Counted from the first letter of the stretch, positions 1 through 8,963 are shown. The stretch is 35,543 nucleotides of DNA from Nitrososphaerota archaeon (GCA_018668425.1 JABJDB010000090.1:1-35543), one strand, 5' to 3'. A program made the numbers and translations. The notes: generated by a model from the letters alone, not told the origin.

Positions 1-354
1 ATCTAAGGATACAAGTTTTGACTTGTATTTTTCATGAATCAATTCAGCATCTGCTTTCATATCATCATTTTCAGAAACTATGTCAATCAATGCTTTTAGA
101 CGACGTAGAGTTAGTTGTTTTTCACGAATGAGTCTTTGTGAGTCGAGTCTCCATTTTGGAATAAAAATAACTACATCGCCTTGAAGTACAAGTTGCTCAA
201 ATTGGATTTGCTGTAATCCTTGAGAACCGCAATCAATGCCGACGGATTGAATACTTCCATCAATGTCAGTTATTGTTCCTGCGACTTTACCCATGAATGT
301 TCCGTACATGTCTTTGACGTTTTTTCCGATAATTTCGGTTTCGTCTTGGGTCAT
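1..354 (-). CDS. cdvA: CdvA-like cell division protein (partial, C-terminus outside window)
   Basis: The reading frame starts at an ATG at 354 and runs leftward off the window, giving 118 codons. The N-terminal ~70 residues look like a PRC-barrel-type beta domain (motif GKNVKDMYGTFMGKVAGTI). From about residue 75 a charged helical segment follows (RLDSQRLIREKQLTLRRL), as expected for the coiled coil of CdvA. In the Cdv system CdvA binds DNA and membrane and recruits ESCRT-III-like CdvB to the division site. The order of the two domains and the archaeal context support the call. The C-terminal CdvB-binding region is not visible, so another PRC-barrel coiled-coil protein cannot be excluded. Confidence 0.68.
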   Translation of the reverse strand, partial: MTQDETEIIGKNVKDMYGTFMGKVAGTITDIDGSIQSVGIDCGSQGLQQIQFEQLVLQGDVVIFIPKWRLDSQRLIREKQLTLRRLKALIDIVSENDDMKADAELIHEKYKSKLVSLD

Positions 355-487
355 GTGTGCTAATTATGAGATTTGTATAACCGACAAAGTGTAAGAAATT
401 GTTTTAGTTTAGGTAAGATTATTTTCACCTAGTCAAAATTAGATTTTTTAGAGTAATTTTAAAATTCAGTGACAAAATAGTAGGCTC

Positions 488-781
488 ATGATTCAAAGAG
501 AAGAGTTGGAACAAATTTTGCAATTTGTTGCAAGTAGATGGGTGGATACGGCAAGAGATCCAAAGAACAAAAACATGGAAAATCTACCAAGTGAGTTTTG
601 GATGAATTCAGTTGGAGGTAAAACTGCCAATAAAGGATATTGGATCACATCTCTAATGTATACAGAAAATGAAGCAGATGCTGCAGCATTCAAAGAAGTG
701 TTAATGAGATGGCAAGCTAAAGGTCAAGATACAAACAGAGACAAAGGTCCCGATCTAATTCAAATTGGAAAAAAGAAATAG
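488..781 (+). CDS. Conserved hypothetical protein, 97 aa
   Basis: This is a soluble protein of 97 residues with no signal peptide, membrane segment or Cys/His cluster. It is helical at the N-terminus (EELEQILQFVASRW), has a Gly/Trp-containing middle (GGKTANKGYWITSLMYTEN) and a charged C-terminus. I do not recognise the family. It is divergent from the cdvA-like gene (134-base gap) and lies 32 bases upstream of the ThyX-like gene on the same strand, so the two could be co-transcribed. Codon use matches its neighbours and the ATG start is the only good one. Confidence 0.75.
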   Translation: MIQREELEQILQFVASRWVDTARDPKNKNMENLPSEFWMNSVGGKTANKGYWITSLMYTENEADAAAFKEVLMRWQAKGQDTNRDKGPDLIQIGKKK

Positions 782-813
782 ACTATTAATAATTGTGAAA
801 CTGCAAATAATTA

Positions 814-2430
814 TTGTCAGAATTTTCAAGTAATGAAAAAAAGATTCTTTCAGATCACTTTTCAAATACAGATGGTAACGTATTTGCAATAATTACACCA
901 AGACAAGTAGACAGAGGAGCACTCATGTCAAGATATAGTAGAACAGACAAAAGCATGAGAAGAATTTTCCTTGATGAATTTCTAAAAAATAAAAATAGAG
1001 GTGCAGAATTTTATGACAGAGTATTATTAGAATATGGAGATGATTCAGTTGCAGAGTTAGGAGAAGCTCAAATTGCAGTTGAAGGATTATCAAACATAGC
1101 AGTTAAGAAAATAGAAGACAGAAGAATAGGGTTATCATATTTAGAAAAATCATCACGGTATGTTGCATGGAATAAAAAAGAAAATGGAAAGTACAGATTT
1201 TACAGAGATGAAGAAATTAAAAAATCAAAATTTTCAGATTTGTATGAAGAAACATGTAATTTTTCATTTGATGTTTATTCTAAAAATATTGAACCAATGG
1301 TAAACTATGTTAGAGAAAAATATCCAATTGAAAAATATAGTTTCAAAGATTCAAAAGATAATAAAGAAAAATTATTTTCTAAATTAAAAAATGAATCAGA
1401 TATAAAATCTACAAATATGATTTACAGAGGATCAACTAAAGCAAAAGCACTAGACATTCTAAGAGGCCTATTACCGGCATCAACGCTTACCAATGTTGGG
1501 ATAACAGGAAATGGAAGAGCCTTTGAATATTTGCTTACAGTTTTAGGCTCATCAGAACTAAAAGAAGAGCAAGAATTAGCCTCAAAAATCAAAAAAGAGC
1601 TTGACACCACAATAAAGTCATTTGTTAGAAGAGCAGATGACAAATACGGAAAAGCATTTCAAAAATATCTCAAAGATGTAAAAAGTAAAACAAAAGTAAT
1701 TACTTCAAAAAAAATAAAATCAAATCCAACTAAAGGAACTAGTACAAAACTAGTAGACTATGAATCAGAAAAAAATTCTATTGATAAAATTATTACCAGT
1801 ATTATGTATGAACAGTCACCAAGTACATCATATCAAAATATTTTCTCACAAGTAAAAAAAATATCAAAAGAAGAAAAAAACAAAATAATTAAAGAATTTA
1901 CAAAATTACGAACAAACAGACGTCATAGACCATCAAGAGCATTTGAAAATGTATACTATACATTTGATTTGTGTAATAATTTTGGAATGTTTAGAGATTT
2001 TCATAGACACAGAGCGTTGACTCTAGAAAGACAGTTACTTACAACAGACCACGGATATAACATGCCAAATGAAATCAAAATTTTAGGAATTGAAAAAGAT
2101 TTCAAAGATGCTATGAACAAAACTAAAGAAACGTTTGATAAAATGAGAAAGAAGTATCCAGAACAGTCACAATACGTTGTGAATTTTGCATATAATTATC
2201 CATATTTTATGAAATTCAATTTAAGAGAAGCATGTCATTTAATTGAATTGCGAACAGTACCTCAAGGACATGTAGATTATAGACGAGTTGCACAACAAAT
2301 GTTCCAACAAATTAGCAAAGTACATCCAGTATTAAGTGAAATAATGAAGTTTGTAGATATGAAAGAATATGATCTAGAAAGATTTGAATCTGAAAAAAGA
2401 ACCGAAGAGAAGAGAAAAAAATTAAAATAA
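814..2430 (+). CDS. thyX: ThyX-family protein with two tandem ThyX-like domains
   Basis: The protein has 538 residues, about twice a normal ThyX (FAD-dependent thymidylate synthase, dUMP to dTMP with methylene-tetrahydrofolate). The N-terminal half carries a degenerate signature around residues 101-117 ([17 protein letters not shown]), where RHR would be expected but the SxRY end is kept. A following segment with LPAST and NGRAFEYLL resembles the ThyX substrate region. The C-terminal half has an intact HRHR at residues 397-400, followed by ALTLERQLL and, near the end, [23 protein letters not shown]. The start is TTG; the next candidate is ATG at 925. This is a known long archaeal/bacterial variant, but catalytic function is inferred, and a non-synthase role is possible. 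Confidence 0.8.
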   Translation: MSEFSSNEKKILSDHFSNTDGNVFAIITPRQVDRGALMSRYSRTDKSMRRIFLDEFLKNKNRGAEFYDRVLLEYGDDSVAELGEAQIAVEGLSNIAVKKIEDRRIGLSYLEKSSRYVAWNKKENGKYRFYRDEEIKKSKFSDLYEETCNFSFDVYSKNIEPMVNYVREKYPIEKYSFKDSKDNKEKLFSKLKNESDIKSTNMIYRGSTKAKALDILRGLLPASTLTNVGITGNGRAFEYLLTVLGSSELKEEQELASKIKKELDTTIKSFVRRADDKYGKAFQKYLKDVKSKTKVITSKKIKSNPTKGTSTKLVDYESEKNSIDKIITSIMYEQSPSTSYQNIFSQVKKISKEEKNKIIKEFTKLRTNRRHRPSRAFENVYYTFDLCNNFGMFRDFHRHRALTLERQLLTTDHGYNMPNEIKILGIEKDFKDAMNKTKETFDKMRKKYPEQSQYVVNFAYNYPYFMKFNLREACHLIELRTVPQGHVDYRRVAQQMFQQISKVHPVLSEIMKFVDMKEYDLERFESEKRTEEKRKKLK

Positions 2431-2459
2431 AAAATCACATTACACTAAACAAATAGAAA

Positions 2460-2876
2460 ATGACTGAAATCAAAAAAACACCTGAAGAATGGAAAAAAGA
2501 ACTAACACCAGAACAATATGAAATTTGTATTAATCATGGAACAGAGCCAGCATTTTCTGGCAAATATGATCAAAGTAAACTTGAAGGATCATTCAAGTGT
2601 ACATGCTGTGGAGAAGAGTTATTCTCATCAGATGCAAAATTTGATTCTGGCTCAGGCTGGCCAAGTTTTTGGAAGCCAATAGATGATGAGAAAATAGAAT
2701 ACATATCTGATTCATCATATGGAATGGTTCGTACAGAAGTAAACTGTAAAAAATGTGGAGCACATCTAGGGCATGTTTTTGATGATGGACCAAAGCCGAC
2801 AAATTCGAGATATTGTATTAATTCAATTTCATTGCAACATGAGAAAGATATTGAAAAAGAAGCCTCAAATGTATAA
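2460..2876 (+). CDS. msrB: Peptide-methionine (R)-S-oxide reductase MsrB
   Basis: MsrB reduces methionine-R-sulfoxide in oxidised proteins, with electrons usually from thioredoxin; a thioredoxin reductase is encoded at 30313. The 138-residue length is normal. Two CxxC pairs (C47/C50 and C96/C99) form the structural zinc site. The nucleophile is C119 in RYCINS, and the motifs GSGWPSF and GAHLGHVFDDGP are typical. There is no signal peptide, so it should act in the cytoplasm. It lies 29 bases downstream of the ThyX-like gene on the same strand. It is likely part of the oxidative-damage defence of an aerobic archaeon. Confidence 0.96.
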   Translation: MTEIKKTPEEWKKELTPEQYEICINHGTEPAFSGKYDQSKLEGSFKCTCCGEELFSSDAKFDSGSGWPSFWKPIDDEKIEYISDSSYGMVRTEVNCKKCGAHLGHVFDDGPKPTNSRYCINSISLQHEKDIEKEASNV

Positions 2877-2967
2877 CAAAGCGTATTTAATTAACAGAGT
2901 TAATGATAAAAAAATCAAGAGGAAATAAAATGAATTACAAATACAAAACAAAAAGGAATGAAATGAA

Positions 2968-3978
2968 TTGAGAATAATTCTATGTGGATTTGGCGTTGTT
3001 GGTCAAAGTTTAGTTAAATTATTTGATTCAAGATCAGAGGATCTTTATGCAAAATATGGCCTAAAACCAAGAGTTGTAGGGGTCTTTGATAGTAAAGGTA
3101 GTGCAGTTGATTCATCAGGATTAGATTTACAAAAACTGATAGAAGCAAAGAAAAAATCAGGAACTGTAAAAAATTATTCAGATACAAAAAATTCAATGTC
3201 AGGAATAGAGATGTTAAAACATGTAGAAGCAGATATTCTAATTGAAACTACTGCAAGTAATTACAAAGATGCAGAACCAGGAATGTCACACATTACTACT
3301 GCAATGAAAAAAGGCATGCATGTAATTTCAGTCAACAAAGGCCCTCTAGCATTAGCATTTCCATCATTAATGGAGCTTGCAGTATACAATCAAGTGATGT
3401 TTAAATTCAGCGGTACTGTTGGAGGAGGAACACCAATTTTGGATTATGCAAAAAATAGTCTTAGTGGTGAGAGAATAACATCATTTGCAGGAATTCTCAA
3501 TGGAACAACTAACTACATTTTATCAAACATGTCTACAGGTTTGTCCTTTGATAGTGCCCTAAAAGACGCACAAAGTAAAGGGTATGTGGAAGCAGACGAG
3601 TCACTAGATTTAGACGGTTTAGACGCTGCAGCAAAACTTGTAATTCTTGCAAACTGGGTAATGGGAATGAAAGTTACATTGCCAGATATTGATTGTACAG
3701 GAATTAGAAAAGTAACAACTGACGATATTAAAAAAGCAGACAAAAATAATTGTTCAGTAAAATTGATTGCGTCTTGTGATGGTAAATTAGTTGTAGGTCC
3801 AAAAGAAATATCAAATGACGATCCATTATGCGTAAATGGTACACTTAATGCAATTGCATTTACATCAGAACATTCAGGAACTCAGACAATTATTGGTAGA
3901 GGTGCTGGAGGAATAGAAACAGCTAGTTCAATTTTAAGAGATTTGTTAGACATAAGACAAGAGATTGCAAGAACTTGA
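2968..3978 (+). CDS. hom: Homoserine dehydrogenase
   Basis: This enzyme reduces aspartate semialdehyde to homoserine for threonine and methionine synthesis. The N-terminal Rossmann motif GFGVVG lies at residues 7-12. The catalytic domain shows SVNKGPLAL, GTVGGGTPIL and GILNGTTNYIL, followed by the DGLDAAAKLVILA signature. At 336 residues it lacks the regulatory ACT domain found in long bacterial forms, so allosteric threonine feedback by an ACT domain is not expected. The start is TTG at 2968, which places MRIILCGFG at the N-terminus. A short 13-codon frame (2930-2971) overlaps this start. The stop overlaps the next gene in a TTGA quadruplet, which implies translational coupling. Confidence 0.95.
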   Translation: MRIILCGFGVVGQSLVKLFDSRSEDLYAKYGLKPRVVGVFDSKGSAVDSSGLDLQKLIEAKKKSGTVKNYSDTKNSMSGIEMLKHVEADILIETTASNYKDAEPGMSHITTAMKKGMHVISVNKGPLALAFPSLMELAVYNQVMFKFSGTVGGGTPILDYAKNSLSGERITSFAGILNGTTNYILSNMSTGLSFDSALKDAQSKGYVEADESLDLDGLDAAAKLVILANWVMGMKVTLPDIDCTGIRKVTTDDIKKADKNNCSVKLIASCDGKLVVGPKEISNDDPLCVNGTLNAIAFTSEHSGTQTIIGRGAGGIETASSILRDLLDIRQEIART

Positions 3979-4451
3979 AATCAAATCTCATATCAAAGAG
4001 TGAAACTAACGTTCTAGTGAAAACAATAACTGAACAATGGGGAATGGAATTTCCAAAAATAAAAAATCTCAAAGTTCATGAAATTGAAAATGATGCACAA
4101 ATCATTACAGGAAATGGAATAAAAATTCTAAAAATTGAAAATGATTATTTACCATTTTTGTCTGAAATTGAAACACTGAAAAAATTCCCAAACGTTACAG
4201 TAGATATGGGTGCAGTGAAATTCATGTGTAAAGGCGCAAATTTGATGAGACCAGGAATTAAAAAATTCACGGAATTTGAAAAAGACAAACTGGTTTGTAT
4301 TGTAGAGGAATCTCAACAAAAATTCCTAGCTGTTGGAAAGTCAACAGTATCAAGTGAAGAATTAGAAAAAATGGATAAAGGAGAAGTGATAAAAAATCTT
4401 CATTATATCTCAGATAAGTTTTGGGAAACTGGAAAAACGATTTACGATTAA
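3975..4451 (+). CDS. PUA-domain RNA-binding protein (MCT-1/Tma20-like)
   Basis: The 158-residue protein has an N-terminal helical/pre-PUA region and a C-terminal PUA domain of about residues 75-150. This domain contains VDMGAVKFMCKGANLMRPGI and LVCIVEESQQKFLAVGKS, which match archaeal PUA proteins related to eukaryotic MCT-1/Tma20 and to the C-terminus of archaeosine tRNA transglycosylase. Its likely role is binding tRNA or the small ribosomal subunit; the precise target is unknown. The TTG start overlaps the stop of hom by four bases, so translation is probably coupled even though the functions differ. The gene ends two bases before the convergent proteasome gene. Confidence 0.82.
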   Translation: MKSNLISKSETNVLVKTITEQWGMEFPKIKNLKVHEIENDAQIITGNGIKILKIENDYLPFLSEIETLKKFPNVTVDMGAVKFMCKGANLMRPGIKKFTEFEKDKLVCIVEESQQKFLAVGKSTVSSEELEKMDKGEVIKNLHYISDKFWETGKTIYD

Positions 4452-4453
4452 AT

Positions 4454-5050
4454 TTATTTTATTTCTTCAGAGAATTCTTCAGTACCATCTTTAGTGATTA
4501 CAAGTACATCTAATCCATCACCACTTGCAGAATCTCTTAATGCGGCTGAACGAACTGCACGTTTTGCTAAATCAATTGCCTCATCTTTAGTCATATTTGG
4601 TTTGAATTGTGGATCTAAAACACCCAATGCCATTTCAGCTCCTGTTCCAACTGCAGCATAATCATCAGGGAGAACAGAACCTAAAGGATCAAGAGTATAC
4701 ATGATTGGTTTATCGACAACGCCTCCAACAATTACTTGAGTCAATAACGGAAAGTAACGTCTTTCATACATCATATTTGACATCATTTTTGCAACAGTGT
4801 TTGGTGGAACATCTCTTTTTAGTTCCATTTTTCTAATTTTAGCGAGAGCAGTAATTTGTAATGATAAAATCTGCATATCAGCCACAAGACCAGCACAAGT
4901 TGCACCGACTTTGGGAGTAATAGGAAATGTTTTCTTTGTGGATTTGCTTACAAGAAAGTTTCCAAATGCGATCCTTTTCTCACTGGCAAAAACTACACCA
5001 CCATCAAAAGTAATTCCAACAGCAGTTGCTCCTGGCATATACATTGACAT
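4454..5050 (-). CDS. psmB: 20S proteasome beta-type subunit lacking the Thr1 nucleophile
   Basis: The 198-residue protein aligns along its length with archaeal beta subunits. Counting from the usual mature N-terminus, E17 (ASEKR), K33 (STKKTF), and the Asp/Ser of RDSASG are present. The N-terminus reads MPG-ATAVGI, so Ala occupies the position of the catalytic Thr1 in the usual G-TTTVGI, with the first Thr one place later. I recall the same ATAVG pattern in a second, non-catalytic beta subunit of Sulfolobales. It is probably a structural beta-ring partner of an active paralogue elsewhere. The ATG at 5050 lies about 25 bases below a TATA-like element at 5071-5078. Confidence 0.93.
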   Translation of the reverse strand: MSMYMPGATAVGITFDGGVVFASEKRIAFGNFLVSKSTKKTFPITPKVGATCAGLVADMQILSLQITALAKIRKMELKRDVPPNTVAKMMSNMMYERRYFPLLTQVIVGGVVDKPIMYTLDPLGSVLPDDYAAVGTGAEMALGVLDPQFKPNMTKDEAIDLAKRAVRSAALRDSASGDGLDVLVITKDGTEEFSEEIK

Positions 5051-5070
5051 ATTTCAAATAATTTTGCAGC

Positions 5071-5078
5071 ATAATAAA
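5071..5078 (-). promoter_or_regulatory. TATA box for the proteasome beta gene
   Basis: On the minus strand this reads ATTTATTAT-like, T-rich sequence centred about 25 bases before the ATG at 5050. That spacing fits an archaeal TATA box producing a leaderless mRNA. It shares a 94-base divergent region with the DoxX gene promoter. Confidence 0.45.
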
Positions 5079-5114
5079 GGGCTTTCTACATTTTATGCCT
5101 AGACAATGGATAAA

Positions 5115-5124
5115 ATAATTATAC
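5115..5124 (+). promoter_or_regulatory. TATA box for the DoxX gene
   Basis: The sequence ATAATTATAC is centred about 25 bases upstream of the ATG at 5145. This matches the archaeal TATA-to-start spacing of leaderless transcripts. It forms a divergent promoter pair with the proteasome gene. Confidence 0.45.
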
Positions 5125-5144
5125 TGAAAAAAAAGTAGGTCAGT

Positions 5145-5561
5145 ATGGCTACAAGTGAGATTAGAGAAAAAATACTCAACGATGTAGTGTTTATGGGTTT
5201 AAGATCAGCATTAGGAATAATTTTTGTCCTTCACGGAATAAGTAAATTTGATCCAGGATTTGCAGGTGCTCTTCCAAACATGGGATTACCAGCAGAAATG
5301 CAAATTCCAATAGCATTAGCAGAATTAGTTCCAGGCATCCTACTAATCATAGGAGTGTTAAGCAGATTATCAGCAGCGCTGATTTCAATAATTATGTTAG
5401 GTGCAATTTTCATGATAAAAGGTGCAAGTAGCATAACAGGAAAAGGAGGAGTAGAATTAGATTTGATTTTACTTGCATCAGCATTAGTAATTATGATTGT
5501 AGGTCCAGGAAGAATTGCATTAGCACAAGGTATTAAGAAAATACCAAGATGCCTACACTAA
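5145..5561 (+). CDS. DoxX-family membrane protein
   Basis: This 138-residue protein has four predicted membrane helices: about residues 15-33, 50-68, 72-92 and 105-125. DoxX-family features include RSALGIIFVLHGISKF with its LxxGxxKF pattern and AELVPGILLIIGVLSRLSA. Members are associated with thiosulfate:quinone oxidoreductase or other membrane redox systems, but most are uncharacterised. It sits alone between the divergent proteasome gene and the convergent M20 peptidase gene, whose 3' end it overlaps by four bases. The substrate cannot be predicted from the sequence. Confidence 0.85.
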   Translation: MATSEIREKILNDVVFMGLRSALGIIFVLHGISKFDPGFAGALPNMGLPAEMQIPIALAELVPGILLIIGVLSRLSAALISIIMLGAIFMIKGASSITGKGGVELDLILLASALVIMIVGPGRIALAQGIKKIPRCLH

Positions 5562-6910
5562 AATTTTCCAAAATTTTCCATTATAAGACACATACATTTT
5601 GTAGTCTTTTTTAACAAATCAACTCTTGCAAATTCATTTGGAGAATGGATTCTAGAAAACATGTAGGTACTTCCAATTGAGATACAAGGGGATTTTAGAA
5701 TGTCAACAAAGGGATACATCGGACCAGTTCCAGCATTGGATACGTTAAGAATAGATTTTCCAAAAGATTTGTCAGCTGCCATCTTTACTTGATTTACAAA
5801 GGGATCAGAGGAATTGGTTCTGGCAGCAGCCTCCCCATGAAAAACTTTGATTTTAACATCAGAGAATCCTTTTGATTTTAAATGATTTTTCAATCGAGTG
5901 ATTTGTTTTTTTGGCACCATTTTAGGAATCAATCTAAAATCAATTTTTACAAGAGACTTTCCAGGTAAGACAGTTTTTGCACCATCCCCAGTATATCCTG
6001 AAACAAATCCAGCAATATTGCAAGTTGCACCTCCTACCATTGCTTTTTTTGCATCCATTCCTTTTTTCCCACCAACAAATGACTTGATTCCAAATTCTTT
6101 TTTGAAGACATTTTCATCAAAAGGCTCTTTTTTGATCAATTCCAAATCTTTTTTTGAAAATGGTGTAACTTCTTTGTACCAATCTTTGATGAGGATTTTT
6201 CCATTGGAATCCCGCAGAGTTTTGATTGCATCAATTAATCGCCATGCAGGATTATTTATCAAAACAGCCAAACTAGAATGAGCATCTCTGATGGATTCAG
6301 TAACAGATAACTCAACAAACAACAATCCTTTCATTCCAAGACCAATTATCGGCCTATTTTTTGCATCAACATATCCAAATTCCCAAATAACACCATCACA
6401 TGCAAATTTCTTTTTGAATTTTTTTAAATAATCTTCAATGTGAGCACTTCCAGTTTCTTCTTCACCTTCAATTACAAATTTGATATTACATGGGACATCC
6501 CCAGTTGTTTTAAGAGATGCCTCAACTGCTTTGATTCGAGTAATTAATTCACCCTTATCATCAGTTGCACCTCTTCCAAAAATTTTGTTTCCCTTTTGGG
6601 TTCCACTAAATGGCGGATAATCCCATAAATCAAAAGGTTCAGCAGGTTGAACATCATAATGGTTGTAAAACATCAAGGTTTTGTTCGGATTTTGTTTTGA
6701 TTTTATCTCACCATAAACAATCGGTGCAACGTTTTTTTTTAATCTTAGAATTTCAGAATGGATTCCAGATTTTTTTAATATTTTTTGTACTAATTTTGCA
6801 CATTCTTCAATACCTTCATTTTTTGCAGAAACACTTGGTTGTCTAATTAACATTTGAAGATCAAATACTAAATCATCAAGATGAGAATCAACATAGTTTA
6901 GGGAATTCAT
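5558..6910 (-). CDS. M20-family metallopeptidase (dipeptidase-like)
   Basis: The 450-residue protein has the M20 two-domain layout. Metal-site motifs are FYNHYDVQPAEP (His ligand near residue 84), GRGATDDKGE (bridging Asp) and EGEEETGS (catalytic and ligand Glu). A dimerisation/lid domain follows at about residues 190-320. The second half of the metallo-domain returns with GTGPMYPFVD and a late His in SRIHSPNEF. Such enzymes cleave dipeptides or acylated amino acids in the cytoplasm; the substrate cannot be fixed here. The gene follows nnrD by five bases on the same strand, so they probably form an operon. Confidence 0.92.
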   Translation of the reverse strand: MNSLNYVDSHLDDLVFDLQMLIRQPSVSAKNEGIEECAKLVQKILKKSGIHSEILRLKKNVAPIVYGEIKSKQNPNKTLMFYNHYDVQPAEPFDLWDYPPFSGTQKGNKIFGRGATDDKGELITRIKAVEASLKTTGDVPCNIKFVIEGEEETGSAHIEDYLKKFKKKFACDGVIWEFGYVDAKNRPIIGLGMKGLLFVELSVTESIRDAHSSLAVLINNPAWRLIDAIKTLRDSNGKILIKDWYKEVTPFSKKDLELIKKEPFDENVFKKEFGIKSFVGGKKGMDAKKAMVGGATCNIAGFVSGYTGDGAKTVLPGKSLVKIDFRLIPKMVPKKQITRLKNHLKSKGFSDVKIKVFHGEAAARTNSSDPFVNQVKMAADKSFGKSILNVSNAGTGPMYPFVDILKSPCISIGSTYMFSRIHSPNEFARVDLLKKTTKCMCLIMENFGKF

Positions 6911-6915
6911 GTTAG

Positions 6916-7779
6916 TTACACAATTTTATCAAAAGGTTTCATCACACTTGGAATTTCATCTAAAAGATCCATAGAAGTCATATGCAAACCTAATTTCTTT
7001 TGAACTGCTTTTCCAGCTAATCCATTGATAAAAGCAGCACATGCTGCAGACTCTAGTGTGTTTCTGCTCTTAGATAACATACCTGCAACCAATCCTGAAA
7101 GAACATCACCAGTTCCACCCACAGTCATTGCAGGTATTTTTTTCTCGTAAAGATAGGTGGTTTTTCCATTAGAAATCACATCAGTTGGACCTTTCAGTAA
7201 AATAGTCACACCGTATTCTTTTGCATTTTTTTCAACTAATTTGATTCGTTGAGTTTTTGAATTTGGTGGAACTTCACCAAATAGTCGTTTGAATTCTCCT
7301 GCATGTGGCGTAACTACAACATTTTTGTTTTTGAGTAATGGTAAGACTTCAGGAACCAACGCACTTGCATCTAAAGACAAACGAACATCTCTATCCAAAA
7401 GGGATTGTACTAGTAATAACAAAGAGTTTCTTTCTTGAATTGCAAGACCCATTCCAATAGTTGCAGAATCAAGATTTCGAGGTAATGCTCCAACCAGTTT
7501 GTTTACAGCACCACGAGTTAATTTTTGATCAACTAAAGGAATTACAATAAGATTTGGAGAAATTGCACGTGTTGGAGTTACATTGATTTTCGGGACACAT
7601 GTGTAAACTAAATCAGTTCCACAACGCAATGCAGCAATAGATGATAAAATAGGGGCACCATGGTAAATGTAACTACCGCCAACAACCAAAACAATTCCAT
7701 TATCACCCTTTCTTGAAGAAGATTTTCTTGAAGGAATGAATTTTTTTACAAGAGGAACTGAAAGATTTTTTGCAACCAT
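6916..7779 (-). CDS. nnrD: ADP-dependent NAD(P)H-hydrate dehydratase
   Basis: This ribokinase-like enzyme repairs damaged hydrated NAD(P)H. The 287-residue protein shows an early glycine-rich loop (IVLVVGGSYIYHGAP, about residue 29 on), VVTPHAGEFKRLF near residue 155 and the nucleotide-binding GGTGDVLSGL with catalytic Asp at about 225. Many homologues are fused to an N-terminal NnrE epimerase domain. Here that domain is absent, so an epimerase would have to be encoded elsewhere. The M20 peptidase gene follows five bases downstream. Confidence 0.93.
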   Translation of the reverse strand: MVAKNLSVPLVKKFIPSRKSSSRKGDNGIVLVVGGSYIYHGAPILSSIAALRCGTDLVYTCVPKINVTPTRAISPNLIVIPLVDQKLTRGAVNKLVGALPRNLDSATIGMGLAIQERNSLLLLVQSLLDRDVRLSLDASALVPEVLPLLKNKNVVVTPHAGEFKRLFGEVPPNSKTQRIKLVEKNAKEYGVTILLKGPTDVISNGKTTYLYEKKIPAMTVGGTGDVLSGLVAGMLSKSRNTLESAACAAFINGLAGKAVQKKLGLHMTSMDLLDEIPSVMKPFDKIV

Positions 7780-7842
7780 TACGATATGTATTAAAAAATC
7801 GATGAATAAATCTTATTTTAAAGAATCAAGAAGAAATTGAGA

Positions 7843-8721
7843 CTATTTTTCGGAGGCTTTCTTGGTTTTTGTAGTTTTTGTTGTTTTTTTGGTTTTTGTA
7901 GTTTTAGAGGTAGTTGTTTTTTTGATAGGTTTTTTGGCACCTCTATCAAAAAATGCTTTTCTTGCAAAACACAAGTAAGTAGTATGTCCTATCCCTTGGA
8001 AAGAATGTCTAGTTTTTCCTTCTCTAGCTTCAATTGTACGTATAATGTGTTCAGTTGATTCTATATCAGTAAACTCATTTTCAACTAGAGCCATAGTTAA
8101 TTTCTCTAACTGATTCATTGTAGGACAAATTGCAAAAATACAACCACTGCCTTTGAGCATTTGCCTTACTTGTGGAATTACAACCCATGGATCACCCAAG
8201 TCAATTAATGCCACATCCATATCTGTAAGAGGTACTTTCTTTGCAACTTTCAAATCCAAATTATGTTGAGTAACATACTTTGACATTCCAGCTTTTTTGA
8301 TATTTTTTTCTGCAATTTTCATGAAATTTTCATCAACATCAAAAGTATAGACATGTCCACGTGGCTTTACTACACTTGCAACAAAAGATGTTAAAGAACC
8401 ACTACCAGTTCCAATTTCCAAAATTTTCTGACCATCGCCAATTCCAGCTCGAGCAATAATGTAGCCTATATCTTTAGGATATACGATTTGGGTACCATGT
8501 TGGATTTTCATTACATAGTCATACATCGTTGGCTTGAGAAGATAGACATACTTGTCCTTGTTTGTAATTAATCTAGAACCATATTCTTTTCCTATAGCAT
8601 CAGAATGTTTGATAATGCCAATATGAGTATGAAATGACTCTTTTTTTGAAATTTTCATCAACCATTTTTTAGAGTGGTTAAAGTAGAATAATACAGGAGA
8701 ATTATTCTTTATTTTTTCCAT
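7843..8721 (-). CDS. trmI: TrmI-type tRNA (adenine-N1)-methyltransferase with Lys/Thr tail
   Basis: This protein is a class I SAM-dependent methyltransferase. Motif I is KILEIGTGSGSLT at about residues 99-111, with FDVDENFMKIAEKN following and an NPPY-like position in LIDLGDPW. The upstream sequence with a GTQIVYPKDIGYII motif is typical of the TrmI family, which makes m1A at positions 57/58 of tRNA. The last ~35 residues (after FARKAFFDRG) are an unusual tail of almost only Lys and Thr plus Ser and Ala, likely disordered and nucleic-acid binding. The ATG at 8721 follows an A/T-rich promoter region. Confidence 0.93.
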   Translation of the reverse strand: MEKIKNNSPVLFYFNHSKKWLMKISKKESFHTHIGIIKHSDAIGKEYGSRLITNKDKYVYLLKPTMYDYVMKIQHGTQIVYPKDIGYIIARAGIGDGQKILEIGTGSGSLTSFVASVVKPRGHVYTFDVDENFMKIAEKNIKKAGMSKYVTQHNLDLKVAKKVPLTDMDVALIDLGDPWVVIPQVRQMLKGSGCIFAICPTMNQLEKLTMALVENEFTDIESTEHIIRTIEAREGKTRHSFQGIGHTTYLCFARKAFFDRGAKKPIKKTTTSKTTKTKKTTKTTKTKKASEK

Positions 8722-8848
8722 GATTTTTTTTAGAAATTTTAGATAAGAATCTACTGATTAATTGTGGTAAATACAGTTAATTTTTTTTTGCTTTTAGTAC
8801 AAAGTTTATGATCTATTGGAATAATGAACGAAAAATGTCATTTAACAC

Positions 8849-8935
8849 ATGGAAGATTCAAGATGCGAGCATTACTGGGCTCCAAACGGATCTTATTTTT
8901 GCATACACTGTGGTACAGATATCAACAAACAATAA
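8849..8935 (+). CDS. 28-residue zinc-ribbon microprotein
   Basis: This short frame starts with ATG and stops with TAA. It contains a CxxH pair (C6, H8 or nearby) followed by FCIHCG (C18, H20 and C21), a compact potential metal site of CEH...CIHC form. The protein is rich in aromatic residues around it (YW, YF). The same CIHCG motif appears in the next gene on the opposite strand. A second ATG at 8824 is in another frame. Function is unknown; small zinc-binding proteins are common in this group. Confidence 0.5.
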   Translation: MEDSRCEHYWAPNGSYFCIHCGTDINKQ

Positions 8936-8963
8936 AAAAATAAAATTTCAGAGTAATTTTTGA

